Below are positions 1 to 6,243 of a stretch of DNA of 6,406 nucleotides, one piece after another (position 1 is the first letter of the stretch; each line of letters opens with the position of its first letter). The stretch is taken from the NCBI GenBank assembly GCA_964350135.1, contig CAYGJN010000129.1, forward strand, positions 1-6,406. Direction: 5' to 3'. Source of the DNA: CAYGJN01 sp964350135. Its GTDB lineage: Bacteria; Bdellovibrionota; Bacteriovoracia; Bacteriovoracales; Bacteriovoracaceae. The notes beneath the pieces are model-generated. The model was not told the origin of the DNA. It was given only the letters and a program-made list of their open reading frames with translations, and searched no databases. Both the position numbers and the translations under genes were made by a program.

Positions 1-404
1 ATATCCTCTTGTCTCTTTTTTTCAAACTTCTTTTTCTCTTTTTGATAATCACGTTCTTTCATATTATCAACTAACTTAACTTCGCCTCTTAGTTTTGATA
101 GTTCTGTTACTTTTGCTTCATAAATTTTTATTTCATATTCAAGTTCGTTTTCTTTTTGAGCTATATAATCTCTCTTGGCCTTAATATACTCAGGAAAAAA
201 CCTGGCCATTTGTCCGTCCATTTCATTTTTGGCCATTTTATGAAGAGCATCATAAGCAATATCAATTTCTGTTTCAGTTTTTGCCATTTCTTCTTTTATA
301 TCCATAATTCTTTGATTTACTTTCGCAAGCTCAAGCTTTCCTCTATGCTCATTAAATTTTCTAAGCTTTAAAAGAGCGTCTAGTTTAAACTTGTAATTTT
401 TCAT
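1..404 (-). CDS. fliJ: Flagellar export protein FliJ, partial (C-terminal end outside the window)
   Basis: FliJ is the small coiled-coil stalk of the flagellar type III export ATPase. It inserts into the FliI hexamer and links it to the FlhA export gate. The frame opens with ATG at 404-402 and stays open for 134 codons to the window edge, without a stop. The N-terminus MKNYKFKLDALLKLRKFNEH matches the family pattern F-x-L-x-x-L-L-x-L-R. The rest is almost continuous charged helix rich in Lys and Glu with heptad-like spacing. Near the visible end, GEVKLVDNMKERDYQKEK resembles the conserved FliJ C-terminal helix. Family members are about 145-150 residues, so probably only 10-15 residues are missing. 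The start lies one base after the fliI stop codon. The only ribosome-site-like bases, AAGAG then AGG, lie inside the fliI end, so translation is probably coupled to fliI. The identification rests on pattern plus position. Confidence 0.9.
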   Translation of the reverse strand, partial: MKNYKFKLDALLKLRKFNEHRGKLELAKVNQRIMDIKEEMAKTETEIDIAYDALHKMAKNEMDGQMARFFPEYIKAKRDYIAQKENELEYEIKIYEAKVTELSKLRGEVKLVDNMKERDYQKEKKKFEKKRQED

Positions 405-405
405 C

Positions 406-1815
406 CTACTCTTGTGCTACTTCAATACTATTTTCAGCAAGTCTCGCGATTTCAACCATGCGATCATACAACTCTTCTATTGTGTAGCTCTCTTCTATAT
501 CTTGTTTTAGTAGATCTAACATTTGATCATATACACTGACTGCTTTATCTACTTTTGCATTGGTCCCTTTTACATAGGCACCAACATTTATAAGGTCTTC
601 ACTTTCCTTATAGGCAGCAAATAAATCTTTTAGGTGACCTGAGACAATACGATGTTCTTTAGAAACAACTTTAGTCATCACTCTTGAAATTGAGCTCAGA
701 ACATCAATTGCAGGATAATGGTTTTTGGCAGCAAGATCGCGAGAGAGAATAACATGTCCGTCAGAAATTCCCCTTACTGCATCAGCAACAGGCTCATCCA
801 TATCTCCACCTTCAACGAGAACAGAGTAAATACCAGTAATGCTTCCACTATCTCGTTTGGTTCCTGCTCTCTCCATTAATTTTGCTATTTTTGAAAATAC
901 ACTTGGAGTATAACCTTTCTGCCCAGGTGGCTCTCCTGCTCCTAAGCTTATCTCTCGATAGGCCATTGCAAAGCGGGTAATGGAGTCCATCATTAAAAGC
1001 ACATCATTACCATCATCTCTAAAATATTCAGCAACAGTAGTTGCTGCATAAGCAGCTTTAATTTTTATTAATGGAGATTTATCAGAGGTCGCAACCAAAA
1101 TAACAGACTTTTTCAAACCTTCTTCACCAAGATCAGATTGAATAAATTCTAAAACTTCTCTTCCCCTTTCTCCAACTAATGCAATTACATTAACATCAGC
1201 CTCTGTATTTCTTGCTACCATACCAAGCAATACAGACTTACCAACACCTGATCCGGCCATAATCGCAAGTCTTTGTCCTTTACCTAAAGTAGTAAAGCAA
1301 TTGATTGCATTAATACCTACATCTAAGGTTGATCTAACTTGCGGTCGATCAAGAGGATTAAGCTCTGTACCCATAATTGATCTTGTCTCAAATGGACCTT
1401 CAAGAGGGCCTTTATCGTCAATAGGTCTCCCTTGAAAATCAAGAACACGCCCTAGCATGGATTTAGAAAGCCTAATCTGTGTCACAAGATCTTTAAGAAT
1501 TACTTTGGTTTCTGAGTTTATTCCACCAATCTCGTTATAAGGCATAACAAGGCATCTATTATTTTTAATACCAACAACTTCACCAAGTGAGGTTTCGCCA
1601 TACTCAGTGACAAATTCAACACTGGCTCCAATTTGTGCTCTATTTAAACTTGCTTCAAAAATAGCACCTCTTGAAGCAACTATTTTTCCAATTCTTTTGT
1701 ACGGAGTATTTTGTGAGAAGAGTTTATAAACAGGGGAAAAATCCAAACTAAAATCTGGATCAAGTACCGGTTGTTCATTTATATTTTCTGGATTTTCAGG
1801 GCTCTCTGCTTCCAT
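406..1815 (-). CDS. fliI: Flagellum-specific export ATPase FliI
   Basis: FliI is the hexameric ATPase of the flagellar type III secretion apparatus, related to F1-ATPase beta. It works at the cytoplasmic base of the export gate with FliH and FliJ. The 469 residues carry all expected motifs: Walker A AGSGVGKS at 187-194 (Lys193), GERGRE at 215-220 with presumed catalytic Glu216, Walker B VLLMMDSITRFA at 272-283 (Asp277), and the ATPase alpha/beta family signature PAIDVLSSIS at 368-377. The N-terminal beta-barrel spans about 40-120 and the C-terminal helical domain about 390-469. The first 26 residues are acidic, Pro/Asn-rich and lack Lys or Arg; in the family this end contacts FliH. At 469 residues it is slightly longer than the usual 435-456. 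ATG at 1815 follows the fliH stop by two bases, with GAGAG six bases upstream inside the fliH end, so coupling with fliH is likely. No catalytic residue is missing. Confidence 0.98.
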   Translation of the reverse strand: MEAESPENPENINEQPVLDPDFSLDFSPVYKLFSQNTPYKRIGKIVASRGAIFEASLNRAQIGASVEFVTEYGETSLGEVVGIKNNRCLVMPYNEIGGINSETKVILKDLVTQIRLSKSMLGRVLDFQGRPIDDKGPLEGPFETRSIMGTELNPLDRPQVRSTLDVGINAINCFTTLGKGQRLAIMAGSGVGKSVLLGMVARNTEADVNVIALVGERGREVLEFIQSDLGEEGLKKSVILVATSDKSPLIKIKAAYAATTVAEYFRDDGNDVLLMMDSITRFAMAYREISLGAGEPPGQKGYTPSVFSKIAKLMERAGTKRDSGSITGIYSVLVEGGDMDEPVADAVRGISDGHVILSRDLAAKNHYPAIDVLSSISRVMTKVVSKEHRIVSGHLKDLFAAYKESEDLINVGAYVKGTNAKVDKAVSVYDQMLDLLKQDIEESYTIEELYDRMVEIARLAENSIEVAQE

Positions 1816-1817
1816 TA

Positions 1818-2651
1818 TTAACTCTCAAAAGCATCAAGGCTGCTAAATAGTTTATCAATATTATCTAATTGCTCTTTCAATGTTCCGTTTATAACTCCAC
1901 TCTCTGATTCTAAAATTAGTCCTTTTTCAAAATCAAAGTCTGACTCTGAAAGCAGTTCCACTCTAGTATTTGTGAGTTCACCTATTTTAGATTCAACCAT
2001 CTCAATCACATCTGGCATACGTTCAAAATAATCTTTATTAACTCTTAAAAGTAAATTTGATTTCTCTTGAACCTCAAGTATTAATTTTTCTAGAAGTCTT
2101 TCAAGGTATGCACCATCATCTTCTAGCTCTCTTAAGATAACCCACTTAGTAAGAGTTCTTACCACTTCATAAATCTGAGCTTTTTCATGTTTTAAAAGCT
2201 CAAGTCTTTGATTATGAGTGTTTTTGATATAGCCTTCCAACTCTGCTATTTTTTCTTTTGACTCTTCTTCCAAGGACTCTTTAACTTCTTGATATCCTTT
2301 TTCCTGTCCTTTTGCATATCCTTCATCGTAAGCTTTTTGCTTATACTCTGCTAACTTAACTAGGACTTCTTTACTTATTCTTTCTTCATACTCTCGCTCT
2401 TCTTGATCCTTTAAACCTCTATAGTGCTCTACAACTGGAGAGATATTAAACTGTCTCTGCTTCGCAAAACTTCTTTCACTTTTAATTGTTGGCTGAAGTT
2501 TTTTTTCTTCTTGAACTTGAATCTCGCGAAAATCTTTAATCTCATAATCGCGAACTTTACCAGATTCATCTAGAGAGCCTTCAAATTCTGCAAATTCATA
2601 AGACTCAATGTTTGAATTAGGTTTATTTTCAAATTTTTGAGCAGATCCCAT
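1818..2651 (-). CDS. fliH: Flagellar assembly protein FliH (export ATPase regulator)
   Basis: FliH forms an elongated dimer that binds the FliI N-terminus, restrains its ATPase and tethers it to the C-ring, like the peripheral stalk of V/F-type ATPases. The 277-residue protein has a poorly conserved, charged N-terminal region (1-80), then a long helical segment (80-165). At 111-119 three glycines occur at four-residue spacing (GYAKGQEKG), the glycine-repeat helix typical of FliH. The C-terminal domain (165-277) includes LLRVNKDYFE at 201-210 and GLILESESGVINGTL at 244-258, matching the FliH/HrpE/YscL consensus of Leu-Arg-Val-Asn and a Glu-Ser-Glu-x-Gly strand before the final helix. The start is ATG at 2651, with AAGAGG five bases upstream in the 12-bp gap after fliG. 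Glu and Lys are abundant throughout. The assignment rests on the glycine repeat, the C-terminal motifs and the position between fliG and fliI. Confidence 0.95.
   Translation of the reverse strand: MGSAQKFENKPNSNIESYEFAEFEGSLDESGKVRDYEIKDFREIQVQEEKKLQPTIKSERSFAKQRQFNISPVVEHYRGLKDQEEREYEERISKEVLVKLAEYKQKAYDEGYAKGQEKGYQEVKESLEEESKEKIAELEGYIKNTHNQRLELLKHEKAQIYEVVRTLTKWVILRELEDDGAYLERLLEKLILEVQEKSNLLLRVNKDYFERMPDVIEMVESKIGELTNTRVELLSESDFDFEKGLILESESGVINGTLKEQLDNIDKLFSSLDAFES
2295..2321 (-). other. FliH glycine-repeat (GxxxG) helix
   Basis: FliH residues 111-119 read GYAKGQEKG, three glycines spaced exactly four apart, inside a predicted continuous helix. In characterised FliH proteins such runs form a helix-packing segment of the dimer. 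This one is short (three glycines); some FliH proteins carry many more. The role is taken from the family, not shown here. Confidence 0.75.
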
Positions 2652-2663
2652 ATTAACCTCTTA

Positions 2664-3698
2664 TTAAACCAGTTGCTCGCCTTCACCACCTCTAGAGATA
2701 ATGGCTTTACCTTGTGCTTCAAGCTCTTTGGCCTTATTAACAATTTCAATTTGAGCTTGTTCAACATCAGAAAGTTTTGTAGGCCCAAGAGCATCAAGAT
2801 CTTCCTGTAACATATTAGCTGCACGATTAGACATATTGCCAAATAACTTCGTTCGAACATCATCTGGTGCTGTCTTGAGAGCAATAACAAGTTTTTGCTG
2901 ATCAACCTCTTTAAGAAGATTTTGAATACCTTTATCATCAACACAAACAAGGTCTTCAAAAACAAACATTAATTTTCTTATCTCTTCTGCAAGCTCAGGA
3001 TCTTTTTCCTCAACTCGAGACATAACGTTCTTCTCACTATTTTTATCCATCATATTAAGCATTTCAGCAATTGGTTGTACCCCTCCAAGCTGATTTGTAT
3101 CAATTGAGCCAAGAGTAGAAAGTTCTGTTTTAAGTACATCATCAAGTTGTGCGATAAGCTCTGGAGAAACAAAGTCTAAATTTGCAACTCTTAGAACAAC
3201 CTCTGCCTGTAACCCTTCTGGTAAACGTCTGATTACATCAACCTTTCTCTCTGGAGTTAAGTGCGCGAGGATAAGAGCAATCGTCTGGGGATGCTCATTA
3301 ATTAAAAAGTTTGCAAGCGTTCTTGTATCTACTAGCTCGAGAGATTCTAGAGTATTTGCTCCACCAACTTCTACAATTTGTCCTAGTAGTTGCTTGGCTC
3401 TATCTTCACCAAGAGTTCCAATAATAAAATCACGGCCACGGTTTTCAGAGAAAAGTAGATCATTATCCTCATTAATCATTGAGTAGAATTCTTCTAATAC
3501 TCTTTTAACCATCCAAATAGGAGACTTCTTTATATTAGACATTCCATTGATAAGACGTTTAACGTCATTATCTTTTAAATGACTAAAAATCATTTGAGTA
3601 ATTTCTGACCCAAGTGAACTTAAAAGTATTGCGGCTTTTTCTTGACCAGATAAGAGCTGATACTCTACATCAGGGTCAAAGTTTTGTTCCATTGCCAT
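2664..3698 (-). CDS. fliG: Flagellar motor switch protein FliG
   Basis: FliG is the rotor protein of the C-ring. It binds FliF through its N-terminal domain, FliM through its middle and C-terminal domains, and interacts with the stator to generate torque. The 344 residues are full length. The N-terminal domain includes LSGQEKAAILLSSLG at 16-30. The middle domain carries EHPQ at 135-138 within EHPQTIALILAHL, a hallmark of the family. GG at 205-206 and LN at 214-215 mark the next linker. The MFVF hinge is at 244-247, followed by the torque domain. By alignment from memory with E. coli FliG, the five charged torque residues (K264, R281, D288, D289, R297) correspond to Lys275, Arg292, Glu299, Asp300 and Lys308, so charge is kept at every position. 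The start is ATG at 3698 with AAGGAGG seven bases upstream. A second ATG two codons in would place the ribosome site too far away. It follows fliF by 17 bp. Confidence 0.98.
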   Translation of the reverse strand: MAMEQNFDPDVEYQLLSGQEKAAILLSSLGSEITQMIFSHLKDNDVKRLINGMSNIKKSPIWMVKRVLEEFYSMINEDNDLLFSENRGRDFIIGTLGEDRAKQLLGQIVEVGGANTLESLELVDTRTLANFLINEHPQTIALILAHLTPERKVDVIRRLPEGLQAEVVLRVANLDFVSPELIAQLDDVLKTELSTLGSIDTNQLGGVQPIAEMLNMMDKNSEKNVMSRVEEKDPELAEEIRKLMFVFEDLVCVDDKGIQNLLKEVDQQKLVIALKTAPDDVRTKLFGNMSNRAANMLQEDLDALGPTKLSDVEQAQIEIVNKAKELEAQGKAIISRGGEGEQLV

Positions 3699-3705
3699 CT
3701 TTTAG

Positions 3706-3712
3706 CCTCCTT
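3706..3712 (-). promoter_or_regulatory. Strong ribosome binding site of fliG
   Basis: AAGGAGG on the minus strand lies seven bases before the fliG ATG, in the fliF-fliG gap. It is among the best Shine-Dalgarno matches in the window. It selects the first of two nearby ATG codons (3698 rather than 3692). Confidence 0.8.
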
Positions 3713-3715
3713 CCC

Positions 3716-5401
3716 TTATGCTATCTGCTTGTCGCTATCTGTAGAGTGAACCATATCAGAAATAATCTGAGCTGCTTTTGCAGGGTTGTTCTCTACTAAG
3801 GATGCGATCTTTTCTTTTAGCATATTCCCCTCAACCTTCTCGGGGTTAAGTTTTTCTTCAAGTTGTGGTAAAGCATCTTCTAGGCCAGGTAATTTTTGAT
3901 TTGCCTGGATCTTTTCTAATTCCTCAAGAGTCTTAGGTAAAAAGTCTTCAACTGACTCAACAGTATTCTCTGTAACCCATTGAATAAATGGTCTTACAAC
4001 TATGAAAAAGAAAAGCGTTAAAATCATACCGATTGTCACATACTTCACAAGATTCTTAATGATCTCTCTTTCTTCTCTTTTTGCCATCATACTCTCAACG
4101 GCGAGAAGGTCTTCTCTTGCGAATTCCATATTTCTAATGACAATTTGATCACCTCTTGAAACCTTAATTCCTAAAGTTGAAGCGACAATTGCTTTAAAAT
4201 TTTCTAGGTCTGTATCACTCCAAGGCTCAGCCTTTGTTTGAGCAGCATCACCTGCAGTAACAGGACTACCGTTTTCATCAAGAACGGGAACATACTTACT
4301 ATCAACCATGACAGCTACGCTTAAATTTTTAATTTTAGCTGTTGGATTTCTTGATTTAGTCACTTTACTGGGAACATTATAGTTTTTGGTTTTCAAGTTC
4401 TTATCAACATTATTTTTTGTTTCTGGAATACCTGGCTGTGGAGTTTCTCCTGGTAAATTACTTCTTGCTCCAGGAATACCTTGAGGAGAGGGTCTTGATC
4501 CTTGTAAAACTTGCTTGTTTTCAACTTCAGAAAGTACTGCAGAGTTCTCTCCATCATATTGAGTTTCAGTGGAAACTGATTCTGTAAAATCGAGATTAAC
4601 AGCGACTTTGGCAATAACCTTTCCAGAGCCAACAACTTTTCCAAGAATTTCTTCTACTTGTTGCTCTAGCTTTCTATTCATTTTGGACTCTAGTGCCACC
4701 CTATTGGCCGTATCTAAAGTCATTTGATCACCGATATTTTCAGATAATTTTTTCCCTCGAGAATCTAAGATAACGACATCTTCTGCTCGCATAGCATCCA
4801 CTGAAGAAGATACCAGCATTGAAATACCACGGATTTCTTCCTCTGTTAGACTAACACCTCTATCAAGATCAAGTACGATAGATGCCGAAGGTGGCTTGGT
4901 TTCTGATACAAATGGAGAAGTTTCAGGAATTGAAAGATGGACCCTTGCACGCATAACTCCTCTAATATGAGTTATTGTTTTAATGAGCTCACCCTCAAGT
5001 GCTCTTTGCCTATTAATTCTTTGAACAAAACTTGTTGTCCCAAAGGGTTGGTTATCAAAAACTTCATAACCAATTGTCCCAGAAAAGTTAACTCCCATTT
5101 TTGCTAGCTCTAATCTCCAAATTTCAACTTTTTCTTCGGGTATTTTAATGGCACTACCATTATTAGAAAGCTGATAAGGAATCTTTCTTTCTTCAAGAAT
5201 TCTTGCGATCTGACTCGCATCATCTTTATTCAAGTCTTTATAAAGTGTCTTGTACTGAGTTTGGGAAGCCCACATCACAATAGCAATCATACAAGCAATG
5301 ACAATTCCTACTACGGCGAAGAATCCCACTTTACGAGCACTATCAAGGGTCTCGAAAAACTCCCGAACGTTATCTAATAGTTTTCTAAAAGTATCTTCCA
5401 A
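3716..5401 (-). CDS. fliF: Flagellar MS-ring protein FliF, TTG start
   Basis: FliF oligomerises in the inner membrane into the MS ring, the base on which the rod, C-ring and export gate assemble. The 561 residues match the usual family length. The order is: a short cytoplasmic N-terminus, membrane helix about 26-46, ring-building motif 1 about 47-110, and ring-building motif 2 about 123-215 containing FGTTSFVQRINRQRALEGEL (120-139) and KPPSAS (169-174). Ring-building motif 3 (about 225-290 and 355-425) is split by a Pro/Gly/Asn-rich loop (about 300-350) corresponding to the beta-collar. A second membrane helix lies at about 452-470, and a cytoplasmic tail with ENNPAKAAQIISDM (537-550) forms the FliG-binding end. 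The start is TTG at 5401-5399. An in-frame TAG at 5413-5411 excludes any upstream start, and the next Met is residue 38, inside the first membrane helix. The Trp I expect in the FliG-binding tail is absent. Confidence 0.98.
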   Translation of the reverse strand: MEDTFRKLLDNVREFFETLDSARKVGFFAVVGIVIACMIAIVMWASQTQYKTLYKDLNKDDASQIARILEERKIPYQLSNNGSAIKIPEEKVEIWRLELAKMGVNFSGTIGYEVFDNQPFGTTSFVQRINRQRALEGELIKTITHIRGVMRARVHLSIPETSPFVSETKPPSASIVLDLDRGVSLTEEEIRGISMLVSSSVDAMRAEDVVILDSRGKKLSENIGDQMTLDTANRVALESKMNRKLEQQVEEILGKVVGSGKVIAKVAVNLDFTESVSTETQYDGENSAVLSEVENKQVLQGSRPSPQGIPGARSNLPGETPQPGIPETKNNVDKNLKTKNYNVPSKVTKSRNPTAKIKNLSVAVMVDSKYVPVLDENGSPVTAGDAAQTKAEPWSDTDLENFKAIVASTLGIKVSRGDQIVIRNMEFAREDLLAVESMMAKREEREIIKNLVKYVTIGMILTLFFFIVVRPFIQWVTENTVESVEDFLPKTLEELEKIQANQKLPGLEDALPQLEEKLNPEKVEGNMLKEKIASLVENNPAKAAQIISDMVHSTDSDKQIA

Positions 5402-5413
5402 GGTATCCCCCTA
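5402..5413 (-). promoter_or_regulatory. Ribosome binding site and upstream in-frame stop that fix the fliF start
   Basis: Reading the minus strand, TAGGGGGATACC directly precedes the TTG codon of fliF. The G-run at 5411-5407 lies five bases before TTG and is the only Shine-Dalgarno-like element in the 20-bp fliE-fliF gap. The TAG at 5413-5411 is in the fliF frame, so no earlier start is possible. A G-only run pairs less ideally with the 16S rRNA tail than AGGAGG. Together with a TTG start this suggests modest initiation of fliF; that consequence is inferred. Confidence 0.75.
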
Positions 5414-5421
5414 TTTAATTA

Positions 5422-5787
5422 CTATATTTGCATTCTCATGATTTCTTTGTAGGCATCTATCACTTTAGATCGAACTTGGTTCATGCTTTTAAAAGCAAGT
5501 TCTGCTCTTTCAACGGCCAACATAGTTTCATGAATATTTGTAGATTGCCCTGTAGCAATCTTTTCAATTGCAAAGTTTGCATCTTTTTGTAATGAGTTCA
5601 CTTTATTAACAGAATCCGCGAGAAAATCACCAAAGCTTTTGTTAACTAATTTATCTTCACTCGCTAGAGGAGCATCGTTGAGTTTGAGCTTATTTTGAAC
5701 TCCATCAACCTTTGTTGACTTAAGCCAATCTCTTGTTTCATAAGAATTCAAAATTTGTCTCATACCCATTTTAGTTTCGATAGCCAT
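5422..5787 (-). CDS. fliE: Flagellar hook-basal body complex protein FliE
   Basis: FliE is the small helical protein that joins the MS ring to the proximal rod and is among the first substrates of the flagellar export gate. The 121-residue protein is slightly longer than the usual 100-110, the extra length lying in a variable N-terminal region (1-50). The conserved part starts with SFGDFLADSVNKVNSLQK at 51-68 and ends with HETMLAVERAELAFKSMNQV (86-105) and RSKVIDAYKEIMRMQI (106-121). The latter is the FliE C-terminal signature in which the motif V-R-x-K-V-x-x-A-Y-x-E-I-M-x-M ends the protein. There is no signal peptide, as expected for a type III export substrate. The start is ATG at 5787, with GGAG six bases upstream overlapping the flgC stop. 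fliF follows after 20 bp. Confidence 0.97.
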   Translation of the reverse strand: MAIETKMGMRQILNSYETRDWLKSTKVDGVQNKLKLNDAPLASEDKLVNKSFGDFLADSVNKVNSLQKDANFAIEKIATGQSTNIHETMLAVERAELAFKSMNQVRSKVIDAYKEIMRMQI

Positions 5788-5793
5788 GGTTTA

Positions 5794-5799
5794 CTCCTA
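5794..5799 (-). promoter_or_regulatory. Ribosome binding site of fliE overlapping the flgC stop codon
   Basis: TAGGAG on the minus strand contains both the flgC TAG stop (5799-5797) and the GGAG Shine-Dalgarno core (5797-5794) of fliE, six bases before its ATG. A ribosome terminating on flgC would be positioned for re-initiation on fliE. The coupling is inferred from the layout. Confidence 0.7.
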
Positions 5800-6231
5800 G
5801 TTTCTTCCAAGCTCTAAGGCCTTTTGGGCCATGGATTTAGAGGTGTTAAATGCACTCATATTAGCTTCATAAGCTCTTGAAGCAGAAATCATATTCGCCA
5901 TCTCTGTCATCGTATTTATATCCGGATAAGCTACATAACCATCTTTATTCGCATCTGGATGATTTGGCTCATATTTAAGAATTGGTGGTTTGTTTGTACT
6001 AATAACCTCTGTTGCATGAACAGTTTGTCCGGTCATCTCACCATCTAAAACATCAGCAAAATTATTCCTAGCAGGTTCACTTCCAAAAGAGACTTCCTTC
6101 GGACGATAGGGACCACCTTCGGCTGTTCGAGTTGTTTGTGCATTTGCAATATTAGATGAGATTGCACCCATTCTTTTTCTATTTGCTGCTAAACCCGATG
6201 CGCTAATTTTCATGCTTGTTAGAAAATCCAT
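5797..6231 (-). CDS. flgC: Flagellar basal-body rod protein FlgC
   Basis: FlgC is a proximal rod subunit of the flagellar axial protein family. It is exported by the flagellar type III system and assembled with FlgB and FlgF between the MS ring and the distal rod. The 144 residues are of usual length. The N-terminal axial motif is ASGLAANRKRMGAISSNIAN (11-30), followed by QTTRT and GGPYRPKEVSF (39-49), typical of FlgC. The C-terminal half carries NHPDANKDGYVAYPDINTM (90-108) and ends with the helix including ISASRAYEANMSAFNTSKSM (115-134), the other axial signature. N- and C-terminal helices pair as a coiled coil in the family. The start is ATG at 6231 with AGGAGG five bases upstream overlapping the flgB stop. 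No other nearby Met fits the motif distance. Confidence 0.98.
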   Translation of the reverse strand: MDFLTSMKISASGLAANRKRMGAISSNIANAQTTRTAEGGPYRPKEVSFGSEPARNNFADVLDGEMTGQTVHATEVISTNKPPILKYEPNHPDANKDGYVAYPDINTMTEMANMISASRAYEANMSAFNTSKSMAQKALELGRN

Positions 6232-6235
6232 TTAG

Positions 6236-6243
6236 TCCTCCTA
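6236..6243 (-). promoter_or_regulatory. Ribosome binding site of flgC overlapping the flgB stop codon
   Basis: TAGGAGGA on the minus strand merges the flgB TAG stop (6243-6241) with a full AGGAGG Shine-Dalgarno core (6242-6237), five bases before the flgC ATG. The same stop-within-ribosome-site arrangement recurs at flgC-fliE, consistent with coupled rod-protein synthesis. Confidence 0.75.

Noticed and set aside
156..371. Plus-strand open frame of 71 codons
   Set aside because: It lies wholly antisense to fliJ, whose frame has clear family motifs. Its Phe/Ile/Ser-rich composition is what an antisense of Lys/Glu-rich helix gives. No family resemblance.
1..404. Possible defence system, toxin-antitoxin or mobile insertion at the window edges
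   Set aside because: Both edges are explained by FliJ and FlgB coding sequence, and no transposase, integrase, terminal repeat or CRISPR-like repeat was seen anywhere.
2570..2965. Minus-strand open frame of 131 codons across the fliG-fliH junction
   Set aside because: It is an alternate frame of the fliG end and fliH start. Its Leu/Lys-rich translation has no recognisable domain, and both overlapped genes are well supported.
3614..3799. Plus-strand open frame of 61 codons
   Set aside because: Antisense to the fliG start and fliF end, with no motif or context supporting it.
4393..4644. Minus-strand open frame of 83 codons inside fliF
   Set aside because: Out-of-frame shadow of the FliF ring-building motif 3 and beta-collar region, with no family resemblance.
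5402..5421. Possible internal promoter or terminator in the largest gap (fliE-fliF, 20 bp)
   Set aside because: The gap is fully used by the stop codon context and the fliF ribosome site. I see no hairpin with a T-run and no sigma-28 or sigma-54 type element here or in the other gaps.
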